Source: Saccoglossus kowalevskii
Lineage: Eukaryota > Hemichordata > Enteropneusta > Harrimaniidae
DNA length: 25,710 nucleotides
Direction: 5' to 3'
Assembly: GCF_000003605.2 (NCBI RefSeq)
Contig: NW_003119298.1
Span: 1-25,710 of the forward strand
Shown here: piece after piece, positions 12,591 to 24,889 of the stretch
Numbering within the stretch: position 1 is the stretch's first letter
Layout of the letters: the number at the start of each line of letters is the position of its first letter
Translations under genes and position numbers: made by a program
The notes under the pieces: generated by a model
The model's database searches: none
What the model saw: the letters and a program-made list of their open reading frames with translations, nothing else
Told to the model about the DNA's origin: nothing

Positions 12591-12785
12591 CAACAGTCAA
12601 ATTCGTGTCATTCAACAATAAAATTCATATCATTCAACATCAAATTTATGTCATTCAACAGTCAAATTCGTGTCATTCAACAATAAAATTCATATCATTC
12701 AACATCAAATTTATGTCATTCAACAGTCAAATTCGTGTCATTCAACAATAAAATTCATATCATTCAACATCAAATTTATGTCATT
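12591..12785. repeat. Perfect 65-bp triplication with private variant
   Basis: Three tandem copies of i-(f with CAACAATAAAATTC)-e start at 12591, 12656 and 12721. Each is 22 + 22 + 21 = 65 bp. The C-to-A change in the middle monomer head (starting 12613, 12678, 12743) is seen nowhere else in the window, so the triplication postdates that mutation. Confidence 0.95.
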
Positions 12786-12916
12786 CAACAGTCAAATTCA
12801 TGTCATTCAACATCAAATTTATGTCATTCAACAGTCAAATTTATGTCATTCAACAGTCAAATTTATGTCATTCAACAGTCAAATTCATAGCATTCAACAG
12901 TCAAATTTATGTCATT

Positions 12917-13360
12917 CAACAGTCAAATTCATATCATTCAACATCACATTTATGTCATTCAACAGTCAAATTCATATCATTCAACATCACATTTATGTCA
13001 TTCAACAAATGATCAAATTTATGTCTTTCAACAGTCAAATTCGTGTCATTCAACAGTCAAATTCTTGTCATTCAACAGTCAAATTCATGTCATTCAACAG
13101 TCAAATTCATGTCATTCAACAGTCAAATTCATGTCATTCAACAGTCAAATTCATATCATTTAACATCACATTTATGTCATTCAACAAATGATCAAATTTA
13201 TGTCTTTCAACAGTCAAATTCGTGTCATTCAACAGTCAAATTTATGTCATTCAACAGTCAAATTCATGTCATTCAACAGTCAAATTCATGTCATTCAACA
13301 GTCAAATTTATGTCATTCAACAGTCAAATTCATATCATTTAACATCACATTTATGTCATT
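12917..13360. repeat. c-g dimer pair plus two 179-bp units
   Basis: The c-g dimers occupy 12917-13002, then h monomers begin at 13003, 13182 and 13361. The first unit carries the TTCTTGTC tag near 13062. It corresponds to 4916-5359 with an offset of exactly 8001 bp. Confidence 0.93.
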
Positions 13361-13560
13361 CAACAAATGATCAAATTTATGTCTTTCAACAGTCAAATTC
13401 ATGTCATTCAACAGTCAAATTCATAGCATTCAACATCAAATTTATGTCATTCAACAGTCAAATTCATAGCATTCAACATCAAATTTATGTCATTCAACAA
13501 TCAAATTCATATCATTCAACATCATATTTATGTCATTCAACAATCAAATTCATGTCATTC
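13361..13560. repeat. h-b-d-e-d-e-f segment ending in e with CATCATATTT
   Basis: After h at 13361 the i monomer is replaced by b, followed by two d-e dimers and f. An e variant reading CATCATATTT begins at 13517, 152 bp after AAATGATC. The same layout and offset occur after the h monomers whose AAATGATC starts at 16074 and 17555 (e variants at 16226 and 17707). A fourth copy of this e variant is at 19130, after an f at 19108. Confidence 0.9.
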
Positions 13561-14703
13561 AACAATCAAATTCATATCATTCAACAGTCAAATTTATGTC
13601 ATTCAACAGTCAAATTTATGTCATTCAACAGTCAAATTCATATCATTCAACAATCAAATTCATGTCATTCAACAGTCAAATTCATGTCATTCAACAGTCA
13701 AATTCATGTCATTCAACATCAAATTTATGTCATTCAACAGTCAAATTTATGTCATTCAACAGTCAAATTCATATCATTCAACAGTCAAATTTATGTCATT
13801 CAACAGTCAAATTCATAGCATTCAACAGTCAAATTCATGTCATTCAACAATCAAATTCATGTCATTCAACAGTCAAATTCATGTCATTCAACAGTCAAAT
13901 TCATGTCATTCAACAGTCAAATTCATATCATTTAACAGTCAAATTCATATCATTTAACATCACATTTATGTCATTCAACAAATGATCAAATTTATGTCTT
14001 TCAACAGTCAAATTCGTGTCATTCAACAGTCAAATTTATGTCATTCAACAGTCAAATTTATGTCATTCAACAGTCAAATTCATATCATTCAACAGTCAAA
14101 TTTATGTCATTCAACAGTCAAATTCATAGCACTCAACATCAAATTTATGTCATTCAACAGTCAAATTCATAGCATTCAACATCAAATTTATGTCATTCAA
14201 CAATCAAATTTCATATCATTCAACATCAAATTTATGTCATTCAACAATCAAATTCATGTCATTCAACAGTCAAATTCATGTCATTCAACAGTCAAATTCA
14301 TGTCATTCAACAGTTAAATTCATGTCATTCAACAATCAAATTTATGTCATTCAACAGTCAAATTCATATCATTCAACAGTCAAATTTATGTCATTCAACA
14401 GTCAAATTCATAGCATTCAACAGTCAAATTTATGTCATTCAACAGTCAAATTCATATCATTTAACATCACATTTATGTCATTCAACAAATGATCAAATTT
14501 ATGTCTTTCAACAGTCAAATTCGTGTCATTCAACATCAAATTTATGTCATTCAACAGTCAAATTTATGTCATTCAACAGTCAAATTCATATCATTCAACA
14601 GTCAAATTTATGTCATTCAACAGTCAAATTCATAGCACTCAACATCAAATTTATGTCATTCAACAGTCAAATTCATAGCATTCAACATCAAATTTATGTC
14701 ATT

Positions 14704-15138
14704 CAACAATCAAATTCATATCATTCAACATCAAATTTATGTCATTCAACAATCAAATTCATGTCATTCAACAGTCAAATTCATGTCATTCAACAGTCAA
14801 ATTCATGTCATTCAACATCAAATTTATGTCATTCAACAGTCAAATTTATGTCATTCAACAGTCAAATTCATATCATTCAACAGTCAAATTTATGTCATTC
14901 AACAGTCAAATTCATAGCATTCAACATCAAATTTATGTCATTCAACAATCAAATTCATATCATTCAACATCAAATTTATGTCATTCAACAATCAAATTCA
15001 TGTCATTCAACAGTCAAATTCATGTCATTCAACAGTCAAATTCATGTCATTCAACATCAAATTTATGTCATTCAACAGTCAAATTTATGTCATTCAACAG
15101 TCAAATTCATATCATTCAACAGTCAAATTTATGTCATT
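14704..15138. repeat. 239-bp HOR, full unit plus nine monomers of a second
   Basis: The f monomers at 14704 and 14943 are 239 bp apart. The second unit keeps nine monomers, then joins the c-g dimer pair at 15139. The upstream h starts at 14483, 221 bp before the first f. Confidence 0.92.
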
Positions 15139-15582
15139 CAACAGTCAAATTCATATCATTCAACATCACATTTATGTCATTCAACAGTCAAATTCATATC
15201 ATTCAACATCACATTTATGTCATTCAACAAATGATCAAATTTATGTCTTTCAACAGTCAAATTCGTGTCATTCAACAGTCAAATTCATGTCATTCAACAG
15301 TCAAATTCATGTCATTCAACAGTCAAATTCATGTCATTCAACAGTCAAATTCATATCATTTAACAGTCAAATTCATATCATTTAACATCACATTTATGTC
15401 ATTCAACAAATGATCAAATTTATGTCTTTCAACAGTCAAATTCGTGTCATTCAACAGTCAAATTTATGTCATTCAACAGTCAAATTCATGTCATTCAACA
15501 GTCAAATTCATGTCATTCAACAGTCAAATTTATGTCATTCAACAGTCAAATTCATATCATTTAACATCACATTTATGTCATT
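15139..15582. repeat. c-g dimer pair plus two 179-bp units
   Basis: Two c-g dimers (15139-15224) precede h at 15225, 15404 and 15583. The first unit is h-i-b-b-b-c'-c'-g and the second h-i-a-b-b-a-c'-g; both are 179 bp. Confidence 0.93.
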
Positions 15583-15890
15583 CAACAAATGATCAAATTT
15601 ATGTCTTTCAACAGTCAAATTCGTGTCATTCAACAGTCAAATTCATGTCATTCAACAGTCAAATTCATGTCATTCAACATCAAATTTATGTCATTCAACA
15701 GTCAAATTTATGTCATTCAACAGTCAAATTCATATCATTCAACAGTCAAATTTATGTCATTCAACAGTCAAATTCATAGCACTCAACATCAAATTTATGT
15801 CATTCAACAGTCAAATTCATAGCATTCAACATCAAATTTATGTCATTCAACAATCAAATTCATATCATTCAACATCAAATTTATGTCATT

Positions 15891-16069
15891 CAACAAATGA
15901 TCAAATTTATGTCTTTCAACAGTCAAATTCGTGTCATTCAACAGTCAAATTTATGTCATTCAACAGTCAAATTCATGTCATTCAACAGTCAAATTCATGT
16001 CATTCAACAGTCAAATTTATGTCATTCAACAGTCAAATTCATATCATTTAACATCACATTTATGTCATT
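15891..16069. repeat. Single 179-bp HOR unit entered from an e monomer
   Basis: Standard h-i-a-b-b-a-c'-g. Unusually, the h at 15891 is preceded by e (CATCAAATTT) rather than g, which suggests a recombination junction between a 239-type block and a 179-type block. Confidence 0.9.
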
Positions 16070-16377
16070 CAACAAATGATCAAATTTATGTCTTTCAACA
16101 GTCAAATTCATGTCATTCAACAGTCAAATTCATAGCATTCAACATCAAATTTATGTCATTCAACAGTCAAATTCATAGCATTCAACATCAAATTTATGTC
16201 ATTCAACAATCAAATTCATATCATTCAACATCATATTTATGTCATTCAACAATCAAATTCATGTCATTCAACAATCAAATTCATATCATTCAACAGTCAA
16301 ATTTATGTCATTCAACAGTCAAATTTATGTCATTCAACAGTCAAATTCATATCATTCAACATCACATTTATGTCATT

Positions 16378-16734
16378 CAACAAATGATCAAATTTATGTC
16401 TTTCAACAGTCAAATTCGTGTCATTCAACAGTCAAATTCATGTCATTCAACAGTCAAATTCATGTCATTCAACAGTCAAATTCATGTCATTCAACAGTCA
16501 AATTTATGTCATTCAACAGTCAAATTCATATCATTTAACATCACATTTATGTCATTCAACAAATGATCAAATTTATGTCTTTCAACAGTCAAATTCGTGT
16601 CATTCAACAGTCAAATTCATGTCATTCAACAGTCAAATTCATGTCATTCAATATCAAATTTATGTCATTCAACAGTCAAATTTATGTCATTCAACAGTCA
16701 AATTCATATCATTTAACATCACATTTATGTCATT
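16378..16734. repeat. 179-bp HOR, two tandem units (179 + 178 bp)
   Basis: The h monomers begin at 16378, 16557 and 16735. The second unit contains an e (here with CAATATC near 16649) and is 178 bp, like the second unit at 2868 and the third at 22924. Confidence 0.92.
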
Positions 16735-17192
16735 CAACAAATGATCAAATTTATGTCTTTCAACAGTCAAATTCATGTCATTCAACAATCAAATTCATAT
16801 CATTCAACAGTCAAATTTATGTCATTCAACAGTCAAATTTATGTCATTCAACAGTCAAATTCGTGTCATTCAACAATCAAATTCATATCATTCAACATCA
16901 AATTTATGTCATTCAACAGTCAAATTCATGTCATTCAACATCAAATTCATATCATTCAACATCAAATTGAAGTCATTCAACAGTCAAATTCATGTCATTC
17001 AACATCAAATTTATGTCATTCAACAGTCAAATTTATGTCATTCAACAGTCAAATTTATGTCATTCAACAGTCAAATTCATAGCATTCAACAGTCAAATTT
17101 ATGTCATTCAACAGTCAAATTCATATCATTCAACATCACATTTATGTCATTCAAGTCAAATTCATATCATTCAACATCACATTCATGTCATT

Positions 17193-17550
17193 CAACAAAT
17201 GATCAAATTTATGTCTTTCAACAGTCAAATTCGTGTCATTCAACAGTCAAATTCTTGTCATTCAACAGTCAAATTCATGTCATTCAACAGTCAAATTCAT
17301 GTCATTCAACAGTCAAATTCATGTCATTCAACAGTCAAATTCATATCATTTAACATCACATTTATGTCATTCAACAAATGATCAAATTTATGTCTTTCAA
17401 CAGTCAAATTCGTGTCATTCAACAGTCAAATTTATGTCATTCAACAGTCAAATTCATGTCATTCAACAGTCAAATTCATGTCATTCAACAGTCAAATTTA
17501 TGTCATTCAACAGTCAAATTCATATCATTTAACATCACAGTTATGTCATT
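17193..17550. repeat. 179-bp HOR, two tandem units, TTCTTGTC-tagged
   Basis: The h monomers begin at 17193, 17372 and 17551. The first unit has the TTCTTGTC tag. The c-g dimer pair upstream is damaged: CATTCAAGTC near 17149 lacks two bases, and the second g reads CACATTCATG. Confidence 0.92.
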
Positions 17551-18099
17551 CAACAAATGATCAAATTTATGTCTTTCAACAGTCAAATTCATGTCATTCA
17601 ACAGTCAAATTCATAGCATTCAACATCAAATTTATGTCATTCAACAGTCAAATTCATAGCATTCAACATCAAATTTATGTCATTCAACAATCAAATTCAT
17701 ATCATTCAACATCATATTTATGTCATTCAACAGTCAAATTCATGTCATTCAACAATCAAATTCATGTCATTCAACAGTCAAATTCATAGCATTCAACAGT
17801 CAAATTTATGTCATTCAACAGTCAAATTTATGTCATTCAACAGTCAAATTCATATCATTCAACAATCAAATTCATGTCATTCAACAGTCAAATTCATGTC
17901 ATTCAACAGTCAAATTCATGTCATTCAACATCAAATTTATGTCATTCAACAGTCAAATTTATGTCATTCAACAGTCAAATTCATATCATTCAACAGTCAA
18001 ATTTATGTCATTCAACAGTCAAATTCATAGCATTCAACAGTCAAATTTATGTCATTCAACAGTCAAATTCATATCATTTAACATCACATTTATGTCATT

Positions 18100-18690
18100 C
18101 AACAAATGATCAAATTTATGTCTTTCAACAGTCAAATTCGTGTCATTCAACATCAAATTTATGCCATTCAACAGTCAAATTTATGTCATTCAACAGTCAA
18201 ATTCATATCATTCAACAGTCAAATTTATGTCATTCAACAGTCAAATTCATAGCACTCAACATCAAATTTATGTCATTCAACAGTCAAATTCATATCATTC
18301 AACAGTCAAATTTATGTCATTCAACAGTCAAATTCATAGCACTCAACATCAAATTTATGTCATTCAACAGTCAAATTCATAGCATTCAACATCAAATTTA
18401 TGTCATTCAACAATCAAATTCATATCATTCAACATCAAATTTATGTCATTCAACAATCAAATTCATGTCATTCAACAGTCAAATTCATGTCATTCAACAG
18501 TCAAATTCATGTCATTCAACATCAAATTTATGTCATTCAACAGTCAAATTTATGTCATTCAACAGTCAAATTCATATCATTCAACAGTCAAATTTATGTC
18601 ATTCAACAGTCAAATTCATAGCATTCAACAGTCAAATTTATGTCATTCAACAGTCAAATTCATATCATTTAACATCACATTTATGTCATT
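18100..18690. repeat. h block with tandem 87-bp c-a-d'-e duplication, copy 1
   Basis: After h at 18100 come i, e with a TTTATGCCATTC junction, then c-a-d'-e twice. The two AGCACT motifs at 18251 and 18338 are 87 bp apart (22 + 22 + 22 + 21). The same structure at 22003 has them at 22154 and 22241, again 87 bp apart and again 147 bp from AAATGATC. Confidence 0.9.
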
Positions 18691-18868
18691 CAACAAATGA
18701 TCAAATTTATGTCTTTCAACAGTCAAATTCGTGTCATTCAACATCAAATTTATGTCATTCAACAGTCAAATTTATGTCATTCAACAGTCAAATTCATATC
18801 ATTCAACAGTCAAATTTATGTCATTCAACAGTCAAATTCATAGCATTCAACATCAAATTTATGTCATT

Positions 18869-19107
18869 CAACAATCAAATTCATATCATTCAACATCAAA
18901 TTTATGTCATTCAACAATCAAATTCATGTCATTCAACAGTCAAATTCATGTCATTCAACAGTCAAATTCATGTCATTCAACATCAAATTTATGTCATTCA
19001 ACAGTCAAATTTATGTCATTCAACAGTCAAATTCATATCATTCAACAGTCAAATTTATGTCATTCAACAGTCAAATTCATAGCATTCAACATCAAATTTA
19101 TGTCATT
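18869..19107. repeat. 239-bp HOR unit
   Basis: Complete f-e-f2-b-b-e-a-c-a-d-e unit. The next f at 19108 leads instead into the e variant CATCATATTT at 19130 and a different order. Confidence 0.9.
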
Positions 19108-19588
19108 CAACAATCAAATTCATATCATTCAACATCATATTTATGTCATTCAACAATCAAATTCATGTCATTCAACAATCAAATTCATATCATTCAACAG
19201 TCAAATTTATGTCATTCAACAGTCAAATTTATGTCATTCAACAGTCAAATTCATATCATTCAACAATCAAATTCATGTCATTCAACAGTCAAATTCATGT
19301 CATTCAACAGTCAAATTCATGTCATTCAACATCAAATTTATGTCATTCAACAGTCAAATTTATGTCATTCAACAGTCAAATTCATATCATTCAACAGTCA
19401 AATTTATGTCATTCAACAGTCAAATTCATAGCATTCAACAGTCAAATTCATGTCATTCAACAATCAAATTCATGTCATTCAACAGTCAAATTCATGTCAT
19501 TCAACAGTCAAATTCATGTCATTCAACAGTCAAATTCATATCATTTAACAGTCAAATTCATATCATTTAACATCACATTTATGTCATT

Positions 19589-19767
19589 CAACAAATGATC
19601 AAATTTATGTCTTTCAACAGTCAAATTCGTGTCATTCAACAGTCAAATTTATGTCATTCAACAGTCAAATTCATGTCATTCAACAGTCAAATTCATGTCA
19701 TTCAACAGTCAAATTTATGTCATTCAACAGTCAAATTCATATCATTTAACATCACATTTATGTCATT
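19589..19767. repeat. Single 179-bp HOR unit
   Basis: Standard h-i-a-b-b-a-c'-g. The following h block (19768) carries CATTCTACATC near 19857, shared with the blocks starting at 10262 and 11279. Confidence 0.92.
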
Positions 19768-20209
19768 CAACAAATGATCAAATTTATGTCTTTCAACAGT
19801 CAAATTCGTGTCATTCAACAGTCAAATTCATGTCATTCAACAGTCAAATTCATGTCATTCTACATCAAATTTATGTCATTCAACAGTCAAATTTATGTCA
19901 TTCAACAGTCAAATTCATATCATTCAACAGTCAAATTTATGTCATTCAACAGTCAAATTCATATCATTCAACATCAAATTTATGTCATTCAACAGTCAAA
20001 TTCATATCATTCAACATCACATTATGTCATTCAACAAATGATCAAATTTATGTCTTTCAACAGTCAAATTCGTGTCATTCAACATCAAATTTATGTCATT
20101 CAACAGTCAAATTTATGTCATTCAACAGTCAAATTCATATCATTCAACAGTCAAATTTATGTCATTCAACAGTCAAATTCATAGCATTCAACATCAAATT
20201 TATGTCATT

Positions 20210-20643
20210 CAACAATCAAATTCATATCATTCAACATCAAATTTATGTCATTCAACAATCAAATTCATGTCATTCAACAGTCAAATTCATGTCATTCAAC
20301 AGTCAAATTCATGTCATTCAACATCAAATTTATGTCATTCAACAGTCAAATTTATGTCATTCAACAGTCAAATTCATATCATTCAACAGTCAAATTTATG
20401 TCATTCAACAGTCAAATTCATAGCATTCAACATCAAATTTATGTCATTCAACAATCAAATTCATATCATTCAACATCAAATTTATGTCATTCAACAATCA
20501 AATTCATGTCATTCAACATCAAATTTATGTCATTCAACAGTCAAATTTATGTCATTCAACAGTCAAATTCATATCATTCAACAGTCAAATTTATGTCATT
20601 CAACAGTCAAATTCATAGCATTCAACATCAAATTTATGTCATT
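20210..20643. repeat. 239-bp HOR unit followed by a 195-bp deletion derivative
   Basis: The f monomers lie at 20210, 20449 and 20644. The first interval is the regular 239 bp. The second is 195 bp, which is 239 minus exactly two 22-bp b monomers (f-e-f2-e-a-c-a-d-e). This is a clean in-register deletion. Confidence 0.92.
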
Positions 20644-20734
20644 CAACAATCAAATTCATATCATTCAACATCAAATTTATGTCATTCAACAATCAAATTC
20701 ATGTCATTCAACATCAAATTTATGTCATTCAACA

Positions 20735-20900
20735 GTCAAATTCATGTCATTCTACAGTCAAATTCATGTCATTCAACATCAAATTTATGTCATTCTACAG
20801 TCAAATTTATGTCATTCAACAGTCAATTCATATCATTCAACAGTCAAATTTATGTCATTCACAGTCAAATCATAGCATCACAGTCAAATTTATGTCATTC
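20735..20900. repeat. Degenerate stretch with clustered indels
   Basis: Two CATTCTACAG heads (near 20747 and 20791), GTCAATTC near 20822, CATTCACAG near 20856, CAAATCATAGC near 20866 and GCATCACAG near 20874 occur within about 150 bp. As elsewhere, most are single-base losses. Confidence 0.85.
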
Positions 20901-21008
20901 AACAGTCAAATTCATGTCATTCAACAGTCAAATTCATGTCATTCAACAGTCAAATTCATATCATTTAACAGTCAAATTCATATCATTTAACATCACATTT
21001 ATGTCATT

Positions 21009-21366
21009 CAACAAATGATCAAATTTATGTCTTTCAACAGTCAAATTCGTGTCATTCAACAGTCAAATTTATGTCATTCAACAGTCAAATTCATGTCATT
21101 CAACAGTCAAATTCATGTCATTCAACAGTCAAATTTATGTCATTCAACAGTCAAATTCATATCATTTAACATCACATTTATGTCATTCAACAAATGATCA
21201 AATTTATGTCTTTCAACAGTCAAATTCGTGTCATTCAACAGTCAAATTTATGTCATTCAACAGTCAAATTCATGTCATTCAACAGTCAAATTCATGTCAT
21301 TCAACAGTCAAATTTATGTCATTCAACAGTCAAATTCATATCATTTAACATCACATTTATGTCATT
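21009..21366. repeat. 179-bp HOR, two tandem units
   Basis: The h monomers begin at 21009, 21188 and 21367. Both units are h-i-a-b-b-a-c'-g and appear identical by eye, pointing to a very recent duplication. The third h opens a block with f at 21632, 265 bp later, and the CAAATACATATC tag 425 bp from h. Confidence 0.94.
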
Positions 21367-22002
21367 CAACAAATGATCAAATTTATGTCTTTCAACAGTC
21401 AAATTCGTGTCATTCAACAGTCAAATTCATGTCATTCAACAGTCAAATTCATGTCATTCAACATCAAATTTATGTCATTCAACAGTCAAATTTATGTCAT
21501 TCAACAGTCAAATTCATATCATTCAACAGTCAAATTTAAGTCATTCAACAGTCAAATTCATAGCACTCAACATCAAATTTATGTCATTCAACAGTCAAAT
21601 TCATAGCATTCAACATCAAATTTATGTCATTCAACAATCAAATTCATATCATTCAACATCAAATTTATGTCATTCAACAATCAAATTCATGTCATTCAAC
21701 AGTCAAATTCATGTCATTCAACAGTCAAATTCATGTCATTCAACATCAAATTTATGTCATTCAACAGTCAAATTTATGTCATTCAACAGTCAAATACATA
21801 TCATTCAACAGTCAAATTTATGTCATTCAACAGTCAAATTCATAGCATTCAACAGTCAAATTTATGTCATTCAACAGTCAAATTCATATCATTCAACAGT
21901 CAAATTTATGTCATTCAACAGTCAAATTCATAGCATTCAACAGTCAAATTTATGTCATTCAACAGTCAAATTCATATCATTTAACATCACATTTATGTCA
22001 TT

Positions 22003-22285
22003 CAACAAATGATCAAATTTATGTCTTTCAACAGTCAAATTCGTGTCATTCAACATCAAATTTATGCCATTCAACAGTCAAATTTATGTCATTCAACAGT
22101 CAAATTCATATCATTCAACAGTCAAATTTATGTCATTCAACAGTCAAATTCATAGCACTCAACATCAAATTTATGTCATTCAACAGTCAAATTCATATCA
22201 TTCAACAGTCAAATTTATGTCATTCAACAGTCAAATTCATAGCACTCAACATCAAATTTATGTCATTCAACAGTCAAATTCATAG
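22003..22285. repeat. h block with tandem 87-bp c-a-d'-e duplication, copy 2
   Basis: Same order, spacing and TTTATGCCATTC tag as the block at 18100, offset by 3903 bp. It ends where a degenerate stretch begins. Confidence 0.9.
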
Positions 22286-22450
22286 CATTCACATCAATTT
22301 ATGTCATTCACATCAAATTCATATCATTCAACATCAAATTTATGTCATTCAACAATCAAATTCATGTCATTCAACAGTCAAATTCATGTCATTCAACAGT
22401 CAAATTCATGTCATTGAACATCAAATTATGTCATTCACAATCAAATTCAT
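22286..22450. repeat. Degenerate stretch with clustered indels
   Basis: GCATTCACATCAATTT, CATTCACATC, CATTGAACATC, CAAATTATG and CATTCACAATC occur within about 160 bp, each one base away from a normal e or f monomer. CATTGAAC is shared only with the position near 733. Confidence 0.85.
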
Positions 22451-22565
22451 GTCATTCAACAATCAAATTCATATCATTCAACAGTCAAATTTATGTCATT
22501 CAACAGTCAAATTTATGTCATTCAACAGTCAAATTCATATCATTCAACATCACATTTATGTCATT

Positions 22566-23101
22566 CAACAAATGATCAAATTTATGTCTTTCAACAGTCA
22601 AATTCGTGTCATTCAACAGTCAAATTCATGTCATTCAACAGTCAAATTCATGTCATTCAACAGTCAAATTCATGTCATTCAACAGTCAAATTCATATCAT
22701 TTAACAGTCAAATTCATATCATTTAACATCACATTTATGTCATTCAACAAATGATCAAATTTATGTCTTTCAACAGTCAAATTCGTGTCATTCAACAGTC
22801 AAATTTATTTCATTCAACAGTCAAATTCATGTCATTCAACAGTCAAATTCATGTCATTCAACAGTCAAATTTATGTCATTCAACAGTCAAATTCATATCA
22901 TTTAACATCACATTTATGTCATTCAACAAATGATCAAATTTATGTCTTTCAACAGTCAAATTCGTGTCATTCAACAGTCAAATTCATGTCATTCAACAGT
23001 CAAATTCATGTCATTCAACATCAAATTTATGTCATTCAACAGTCAAATTTATGTCATTCAACAGTCAAATTCATATCATTTAACATCACATTTATGTCAT
23101 T
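22566..23101. repeat. 179-bp HOR, longest run (179 + 179 + 178 bp)
   Basis: The h monomers begin at 22566, 22745, 22924 and 23102. The second unit has the TTTATTTC tag (near 22805) and the third is the 178-bp e-containing form, so the last two units match 2689-3045 with an offset of 20056 bp. Confidence 0.94.
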
Positions 23102-23931
23102 CAACAAATGATCAAATTTATGTCTTTCAACAGTCAAATTCGTGTCATTCAACAGTCAAATTCATGTCATTCAACAGTCAAATTCATGTCATTCAACATC
23201 AAATTTATGTCATTCAACAGTCAAATTTATGTCATTCAACAGTCAAATTCATATCATTCAACAGTCAAATTTATGTCATTCAACAGTCAAATTCATAGCA
23301 CTCAACATCAAATTTATGTCATTCAACAGTCAAATTCATAGCATTCAACATCAAATTTATGTCATTCAACAATCAAATTCATATCATTCAACATCAAATT
23401 TATGTCATTCAACAATCAAATTCATGTCATTCAACAGTCAAATTCATATCATTCAACATCAAATTTATGTCATTCAACAATCAAATTCATGTCATTCAAC
23501 AGTCAAATTCATGTCATTCAACAGTCAAATTCATGTCATTCAACATCAAATTTATGTCATTCAACAGTCAAATTTATGTCATTCAACAGTCAAATTCATA
23601 TCATTCAACAGTCAAATTTATGTCATTCAACAGTCAAATTCATAGCATTCAACATTAAATTTATGTCATTCAACAGTCAAATTCGTAGCATTCAACATCA
23701 AATTTATGTCATTCAACAGTCAAATTCATAGCATTCAACATCAAATTTATGTCATTCAACAATCAAATTCATGTCATTCAACAATCAAATTCATATCATT
23801 CAACAGTCAAATTTATGTCATTCAACAGTCAAATTTATGTCATTCAACAGTCAAATTCGTGTCATTCAACAATCAAATTCATATCATTCAACATCAAATT
23901 TATGTCATTCAACAGTCAAATTCATGTCATT

Positions 23932-24770
23932 CAACATCAAATTTATGTCATTCAACAGTCAAATTTATGTCATTCAACAGTCAAATTTATGTCATTCAAC
24001 AGTCAAATTTATGTCATTCAACAGTCAAATTCATAGCATTCAACAGTCAAATTTATGTCATTCAACAGTCAAATTCATATCATTCAACATCAAATTTATG
24101 TCATTCAACAGTCAAATTCATATCATTCAACATCACATTATGTCATTCAACAAATGATCAAATTTATGTCTTTCAACAGTCAAATTCGTGTCATTCAACA
24201 TCAAATTTATGTCATTCAACAGTCAAATTTATGTCATTCAACAGTCAAATTCATATCATTCAACAGTCAAATTTATGTCATTCAACAGTCAAATTCATAG
24301 CATTCAACATCAAATTTATGTCATTCAACAATCAAATTCATATCATTCAACATCAAATTTATGTCATTCAACAATCAAATTCATGTCATTCAACAGTCAA
24401 ATTCATGTCATTCAACAGTCAAATTCATGTCATTCAACATCAAATTTATGTCATTCAACAGTCAAATTTATGTCATTCAACAGTCAAATTCATATCATTC
24501 AACAGTCAAATTTATGTCATTCAACAGTCAAATTCATAGCATTCAACATCAAATTTATGTCATTCAACAATCAAATTCATATCATTCAACATCAAATTTA
24601 TGTCATTCAACAATCAAATTCATGTCATTCAACAGTCAAATTCATGTCATTCAACAGTCAAATTCATGTCATTCAACATCAAATTTATGTCATTCAACAG
24701 TCAAATTTATGTCATTCAACAGTCAAATTCATATCATTCAACAGTCAAATTTATGTCATTCAACAGTCAA
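23932..24770. repeat. Second copy of the left-edge segment
   Basis: It repeats the layout of 1 to about 840 with a constant offset of 23930 bp after the first monomer. The 20-bp g lies at 24128, h starts at 24148, and f monomers lie at 24326 and 24565. A third partial copy surrounds 20012-20449. Confidence 0.9.
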
Positions 24771-24889
24771 ATTCATAGCATTCAACATCAAATTTATGTC
24801 ATTCAACAGTCAAATTCATAGCATTCAACATCAAATTTATGTCATTCAACAGTCAAATTCATAGCATTCAACATCAAATTTATGTCATT
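24326..24889. repeat. Two 239-bp units plus d-e dimers
   Basis: Complete 239-bp units start at 24326 and 24565 (to 24803). Three d-e dimers of 43 bp occupy 24761-24889, as after the pairs at 6313, 9187 and 11544. Confidence 0.93.
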
